This document shows positions 17,757-21,873 of a DNA stretch of 21,873 nt, piece by piece; within the stretch, counting starts at the first letter, position 1; the number at the start of each line of letters is the position of its first letter. The DNA is taken from NCBI GenBank assembly GCA_033557675.1, contig JAWQRM010000511.1, positions 1 to 21,873 on the forward strand, read 5' to 3'. A model generated the notes under the pieces. That model had not been told where the DNA came from, did not search any database, and saw only the letters and a program-made list of their open reading frames with translations. This stretch comes from Coptodactyla brooksi. Taxonomy: Eukaryota; Arthropoda; Insecta; Coleoptera; Scarabaeidae. The position numbers and the translations under genes were made by a program.

Positions 17757-18898
17757 TTAACTTGATGTTGATGGTCCCGGAGAACCGATCCTACGCTTTG
17801 AATTGCGTTTCAATTCGTCTAGGTATGTGTTCCGAGATTCCGCTAAAACCTGTGCCATTATTCCATCGTCCCAATCTTCATCACCTAAAACAATCATCAT
17901 AAATATTCAAAGTTTCCTTGTAAAGCTTTTCTCACTTATTTCGGCGTTAGAAACCTTTGTTTCATTAAATTCTTGAAGAGATACGCTAGTAGACGGTTTT
18001 AATTCTGTAGATTCAAAATCGTTATTTCCACAATGGGTGAGAGTTCTCGGACTCATTCTGTGGGCCTTTGGAGATGCATTGCCTTTCGGCGAAGAGCCTC
18101 CTTTAGGGGACATGGATCCCCTGCGGTTTGCTCTGGGGCTCGAACAAACCGCCGACGTAACCGTTGAGCTACTACCGGCAGAAGCCGAACTTTGCGGTTT
18201 TAACCTACGTTCGGCATCTCGGAAATATTGAATGTACGATTCTCGAGCTACTTCTTCCTCTAGAGCTTCGTTTGTAGCCTCCCAATCTGTAGCTTTAATT
18301 TTATCCTCTAGCATCGTTTGCTCAATTAACAATTCTTCGCTAGCACGTACCGCGTCGACCATTCGCCTGCGATTCAAATCTATCGGATGATATGCAGGCA
18401 AACCCAATCCGACCCCCACGGAAGGGCTATTTGGATTACTTATCGAATTGTAGTGGCACATTCTATGGTACGATAACCGTATCGGTTCGTCGGTGTTGAT
18501 ACGCGGACCATTAAAGATGTTTATAGGTTCTATTTGATAACAGTACACTTCGATCGTCCTGTTATACATTTCGCTCAACGCTTGGATTTCCAAGTGGTTT
18601 CCGTGCACGTTCCATTTGCGTTTGCGAGCGACGTACTTGTCAAAATCCTCCGTGACGTATGCGGCAAAGAAATCTTTGTTTTTTACCTTAAAAATTATGT
18701 TAATTTAAATATATTTCCGACCGCCATTTGTGGTATAATTACAATGTAATCCATGCATGAACTACGAACCATATAATGTAATTCTTGGTCACCATAAATT
18801 TGGTCTGCTATAGCACGGAATAGACACGCTCCGTCTTCGTGCATAAGCTTAATTTCATAGCCTAATTCGGACAGACATCTGGCAAAAAGAGCATCTCT
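17757..18898 (-). CDS. Duba: OTUD5 / Duba-like deubiquitinase, N-terminus unresolved
   Basis: Three minus-strand exons are clear: 18898-18743, 18686-17936 and 17884-17757, adding to about 344 residues. OTUD5 is an ovarian-tumour (OTU) cysteine protease that removes ubiquitin chains and in mammals restrains interferon signalling. The first exon has EDGACLFRAIADQIYGDQE, holding the catalytic Asp and Cys. The second has FFAAYVTEDFDKYVARKRK, HGNHLEIQALSEMYNR, EPIRLSYHRMCHYNS with the catalytic His, and VGVGLGLP, then MLEDKIKATDWEATNEALEE, a mammal-like linker. Next is a Ser-rich stretch with repeated SPKG/SPKA units. The last exon carries DEDWDDGIMAQVLAESRNTY, matching the C-terminal ubiquitin-interacting motif of OTUD5. 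No start codon is present, so upstream exons are missing from this model. Confidence 0.92.
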
Positions 18899-18975
18899 CT
18901 GAAAAGAAAAAAAACCAACAAATATTGGACTACAGGTGCATATCTAGACCATAAATCAAAAGTGACAGAGTAGAC

Positions 18976-18992
18976 ATATATATATATATATG
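18976..18992. repeat. (AT)n microsatellite
   Basis: A short alternating AT tract in the intron between the two upstream exons of the OTUD5-like gene. Confidence 0.8.
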
Positions 18993-19081
18993 CATAAGTT
19001 CTATCAGTGTAATGATTTTTGGCCGTAAAAATAACCTTACAATGAAAGACTATGCTCCGAAAGGGAATATAAACTATATAC

Positions 19082-19185
19082 CTCTCGGGATTTGTTAGAT
19101 ATGATAACTAAACGTCTTTTGTCGGATGTCCTGGTACTATCATATTTTAACCATTGCGATACTGGATTACTGTTTGCGAACCAGG
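19082..19185 (-). CDS. Possible upstream exon of the OTUD5-like gene
   Basis: A 104-base minus-strand stretch between an acceptor (TTGTGCAG) and a donor (GAG|GTATAT) is open for 34 codons (WFANSNPVSQWLKYDSTRTS, then DKRRLVIISNKSRE). It ends in phase 0, as the next exon requires, so NKSRE would join RDALFARC. I cannot match it to the OTUD5 N-terminus by memory, so chance remains possible. It would need a preceding exon that contributes one base. Confidence 0.4.
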
Positions 19186-19260
19186 CTGCACAATAAGTGT
19201 TTTTTTTTTCTTTCATTATATAATGTTAATTATATAATGTATTAATATAACGGTAATGGC

Positions 19261-19910
19261 ATGGGACTATATCTTCCTACAAACACATCTGCTGTCCTAT
19301 ACTCAATGAATCAAGGCACTACAGCTACGTTCAAAGCGTTTTACTCGTGTACGACTCTTTGCCAAGCTGTAGCAGCAACAGAAAATGATGTAGTAACCCT
19401 TCGTGATTTTTGGAAATCGCACAATATTTTAGATTGCATTAAAAACATTAAATCGGCTTGGGACGAAGTGACAGATAAGTGTATGCAAGACATATGGAAA
19501 AAATGCATAAAAAGTTTCGTGAACAATACCAAATCATTTGACAAACTTGAACAAAGTGATGTACTAATTCAAACAATTGTGGGCCTTATCAACAAGCTTA
19601 ATTTAGATATTGAAGAGGAAGACATTGCTGAATTAGTGGATTATGCCGATGTAGAGCTAAAAAATGAGGATTCAATAGAGTTAGAAGCGATGCAGAATTT
19701 GGAAGAGGAAAAATAGGAAAGAAGTGAAGAAGTGAAAAAGAACTTCAAGGTACATAGGTCAGCTGGTGTGTTCTTCAAAATTAATGGGGCTATGTTGTAA
19801 CTCGAGGCTATCGATCTAAATACTTTCAAAGTGCTATAGAGAAATTTATCAAGGAGCCTCAGACCCTCTACAGCTCCAGATAACCAAATAAGCAAATAAT
19901 AATATGTACA
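19261..19910 (+). pseudogene. Tigger-type transposase, C-terminal half
   Basis: A 151-residue open frame (19261-19716) reads LYLPTNTSAVLYSMNQGTTA, then TFKAFYSCTTLCQAVAATEN, LRDFWKSHNILDCIKNIKSA and WDEVTDKCMQDIWKKCIKSF. These are the LPPNTTSLIQPMDQGVIATFK and following blocks of Tigger (TIGD-like) elements, after the catalytic DDE region. The start is truncated and lacks the DNA-binding half. Further family-like sequence continues to about 19900 with stops. The frame is long enough to mislead gene finders, but it is transposon debris upstream of the OTUD5-like gene. Confidence 0.8.
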
Positions 19911-19923
19911 CATACATATATTT

Positions 19924-20190
19924 TTATGAATAAATTTGCGGCATAATTTTTATAATTTTAACATATCTTTCTTGTCTCATAGCAGATTCACATAACACTC
20001 CCACCATGAGCCTGTGACCCCCCTCCACCTCACAAGCTCGCGCTGTCTGGGCAATCTCCGGGATCACCCAACTCGTCAACCAATCGGACGATAATGCAAT
20101 ACCTCTATAGGAAAAGATGTATTTTCCAGCTATACTATTGTTGTAATTACAGATTTCATGTATAAATAGTTCTATTTTCGCATATTTTTT
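19924..20190 (-). other. Open, coding-like minus-strand stretch, unidentified
   Basis: About 85 codons are open on the minus strand without an initiating Met. They include AGKYIFSYRGIALSSDWLTS, then WVIPEIAQTARACEVEGG and HRLMVGVLCESAMRQERY, and end at a stop at 19924. The segment 19990-20110 is clearly more GC-rich than its surroundings. The upstream end merges into a hairpin element. I do not recognise the product; it may belong to a mobile element or be a lost gene exon. Confidence 0.3.
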
Positions 20191-20431
20191 GAGTTACTAT
20201 GGCTTAAACAAGATTACTACATTGACATATACGTTGCTGTTACTACGTAACTTACATTAGTACATTGCCAAAAAGGTAAATAGCTGAAGTGTTATAAAAC
20301 ACCACACATTTATTCAAATTTTAAATATGCAAATATGGTATTTATTTATGATCTTTGTATATTAAGCCATAATAAGTCGAAAAACATGCGAAAATAGAAC
20401 TATTTATACACGAAATCTACAATTCCAACAA
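20134..20431. mobile_element. Hairpin MITE-like element (about 300 bases)
   Basis: Left arm 20134-20207 and right arm 20362-20431 are inverted copies. The shared core tgtataaatagttctatttt continues through cgcat and, in the left arm, ends at atggcttaa. The spacer is AT-rich and non-coding. Confidence 0.65.
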
Positions 20432-20479
20432 TATTTGTGTGTACTGCCAGTGGCCATGTTTATATTCGTAATGAAGTTT

Positions 20480-20600
20480 ATGTTTAAAATAATAATTTCA
20501 GCGGCTTTGATAGATATTTTATTTATTTTATATCTGACTGGTTTCAGTCTTTTATAAGACTATCTTCAGAGGTGTCGAGTAACTGGAACAAACATTATGT
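20480..20600. other. Possible retroelement tail with a small stem-loop
   Basis: On the minus strand, ctgaagatagtcttataaaa and gactgaaaccagtcag follow one another. The agtctt/aagact pair forms a 6-base stem. Similar strings follow some arthropod retroelements, but no coding part is attached here. Confidence 0.3.
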
Positions 20601-20734
20601 ACAGTGAAATATAAAATATAGAATACAAGTGATTATAAAATATGTTACACATTTTCATTTGTGTTTGTTTGTGGTAAATTAGTGTTAAGTATATTTGATT
20701 GATATGGATTGCATTCTAATTTGTAACAGAGTTA

Positions 20735-20935
20735 TAATGTACCCAATATCCGCAAAAGCTGAACGTCTGGGACTTCTTGGTGACCATTTAATAGGCCCCT
20801 TTCTTATTAACGGGACCTTAAACGCCCAGAAATATTTAGATCTACTAGAAACGTAAATAGCTCCGGCTATCAAGAACATTCCTGGAATAGATCCAGACAC
20901 TATTTTGTTTCAGCAAGAAACCAAACAGTGTAATT
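20735..20935 (+). pseudogene. IS630/mariner-like transposase fragment
   Basis: The plus strand reads YPQKLNVW, a one-base shift, then LLGDHLIGPFLINGTLNAQK, YLDLLET, a stop and IAPAIKNIPGIDPDTILFQQ. This fits the NVW-x-G-I-x-G-D-x-x-I-G-P-x-F-I-x-G-x-L-N block and the segment leading to the F-Q-Q-D catalytic motif of these transposases; the catalytic Asp after FQQ is Glu here. The frameshift and stop show that it is dead. Confidence 0.65.
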
Positions 20936-21279
20936 TAGGAACCAAGTGTTTCAGCACTTGTAATTTTATAGTTTTCTTTTGTGTTCAGACAGGTTTTTAA
21001 GAATTTATTTTATTTTAGATTATTTTTTTAGTTTTCTTTTATAAAATAAGATTTGTTTTTTACGCAATCAGCAACAAACGTACAAACAAAATTGAAAGAA
21101 AAGAGTTTTATTCCTCCCTTGAATTTTTTTTAAAGACCTTTTAAATGCCTAGACAGCATGGCGCCGCCTGGCGGGTGGACACCTACCTGCTGGTCGCGAG
21201 TACCCTGTTGCCAATTTTATCACGCTCCTTATGCCGAGTTTTGCGTGACGCATACTGTATATATACATATATATATGTA
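20936..21279. other. Intergenic DNA with a short GC-rich patch
   Basis: Mostly AT-rich. The patch at about 21155-21215 (ggcgccgcctggcgggtgga and on) stands out in base composition but has no supported coding frame. The right end is a (TA)n stretch flanking the next hairpin element. Confidence 0.4.
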
Positions 21280-21839
21280 CAGTGTCGTTAATAATGGGCC
21301 ATATTATAGTGGCGGATAATTGGGGTTAAAATAGAGCGATTGAACCAAACTTGCCTCATACGAAAGTTATTCCTTTTCAATTTATAGGGCGTTAAAACTG
21401 AAAAAATATTTTCTATTTTTAACCATATTTTAAAAACCGCTCGTTGAATTTTGCTAGAAATTGGTACAGTTATGGCTTTCTATTAGAGAATTAAGAACTT
21501 CAGACTTATTTTATGCTAAAATGACAGATCTCAGAGGGCGAAAAAGTTTATGTTATTTTAAGTGCACATAAAAGGTGCTGCAGACACCCTGCACATTTTA
21601 GCATGAAATAAGTCTGAAATTCTTAATTCTCTAATAGAAAACTATAACTGTACCAATTTCTAGCAAAATTCAATGAGCGGTTTTTAAAATATGGTTAAAA
21701 ATAGAATATATTTTTTCAGTTTTAATGCCCTGTAAATTGAAGAGGAATAACTTTCGTATGGGGCAAGTGTGGCTCAATCGCTCTATTTTGACCCCAAGTA
21801 TCCGCCACTATAATATGGCCCATTATTAACGACTCACAC

Positions 21840-21841
<2 letters not shown>
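21280..21841. mobile_element. Long terminal-inverted-repeat element (about 560 bases)
   Basis: The arms 21280-21523 and 21594-21841 are inverted copies of about 245 bases, by eye over 90% identical, leaving a spacer of only 70 bases. Each begins near cagtgt and continues cgttaataatgggccatatt. It has no coding capacity. It lies between TA-rich tracts, consistent with insertion into a (TA)n target. Transcripts across it would fold into a long near-perfect hairpin. Confidence 0.85.

Positions 21842-21873
<32 letters not shown>
21842..21873. repeat. (AT)n microsatellite at the window edge
   Basis: Alternating AT continues to the end of the window, immediately outside the long inverted-repeat element. 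Confidence 0.9.

Noticed and set aside
20685..20900. Minus-strand frame with a WSPRSP motif resembling a mariner-type transposase
   Set aside because: The plus strand of the same segment reads a much clearer transposase block (LLGDHLIGPFLINGTLNAQK), so the minus-strand match is a shadow.
1..21873. Possible functional cluster of DNA-repair and ubiquitin genes (REV7, MPND, OTUD5)
   Set aside because: Different strands, separate promoters and long repeat-filled gaps; no evidence for co-regulation beyond proximity.
1..21873. CRISPR arrays, tRNA or rRNA genes
   Set aside because: No regularly spaced direct repeats and no tRNA- or rRNA-like segment were seen on reading both strands.

Overview
The window reads as an AT-rich arthropod, almost certainly insect, nuclear genome segment. 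It has spliced genes with GT-AG introns, many only about 40-60 bases long, and one gene of the DM4/DM12 family, which I know only from insects. Intergenic and intronic DNA is packed with decayed transposons. A beetle is a possible guess, but nothing here proves the order.

Six genes can be rebuilt by hand, and their splice phases agree exon to exon. From left to right they are: a secreted alkaline phosphatase (1561-3342, minus, 5 exons, 514 aa); a bromodomain-related gene resembling Drosophila mitoshell (3788-6831, minus, 5 coding exons, 600 aa); a small DM4/DM12 protein (7293-8309, minus, 4 exons, 213 aa); REV7/MAD2L2, the HORMA subunit of DNA polymerase zeta (8669-10028, plus, 3 exons, 199 aa); an MPND/CG4751-like JAMM (MPN) protein (11075-14720, minus, 4 exons, 476 aa); and the C-terminal part of an OTUD5/Duba-like deubiquitinase (17757-18898 plus a possible exon at 19082-19185, minus), whose N-terminus is not resolved. 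The DM4/DM12 gene and REV7 are head to head across about 360 bases. All the others point left.

The rest is mobile-element debris: a piggyBac-type transposase fragment (about 395-612), a Tc1-like 3' end with duplicated termini (4096-4489), a Tigger/pogo fragment in the REV7 intron, a dead mariner and a TIR-bounded Tigger element in one MPND intron, two GIY-YIG (Penelope-like) fragments on opposite strands, another Tigger C-terminus (19261-19910) and an IS630/mariner-like fragment (20735-20935). Four long inverted-repeat (hairpin) elements lie at 4506-4773, 10251-10492, 20134-20431 and 21280-21841.

The genes do not form an operon or an obvious shared pathway. Three of them (REV7, MPND, OTUD5) touch DNA repair or ubiquitin signalling, but I read that as coincidence. 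I see no convincing new multi-gene system. The points most worth a second look are a JAMM-motif serine replaced by threonine in the MPND-like protein, the absence of a visible RAMA domain in it, an alkaline phosphatase without a GPI-anchor tail, an exact 40-base palindrome, and two short coding-like stretches I cannot identify.
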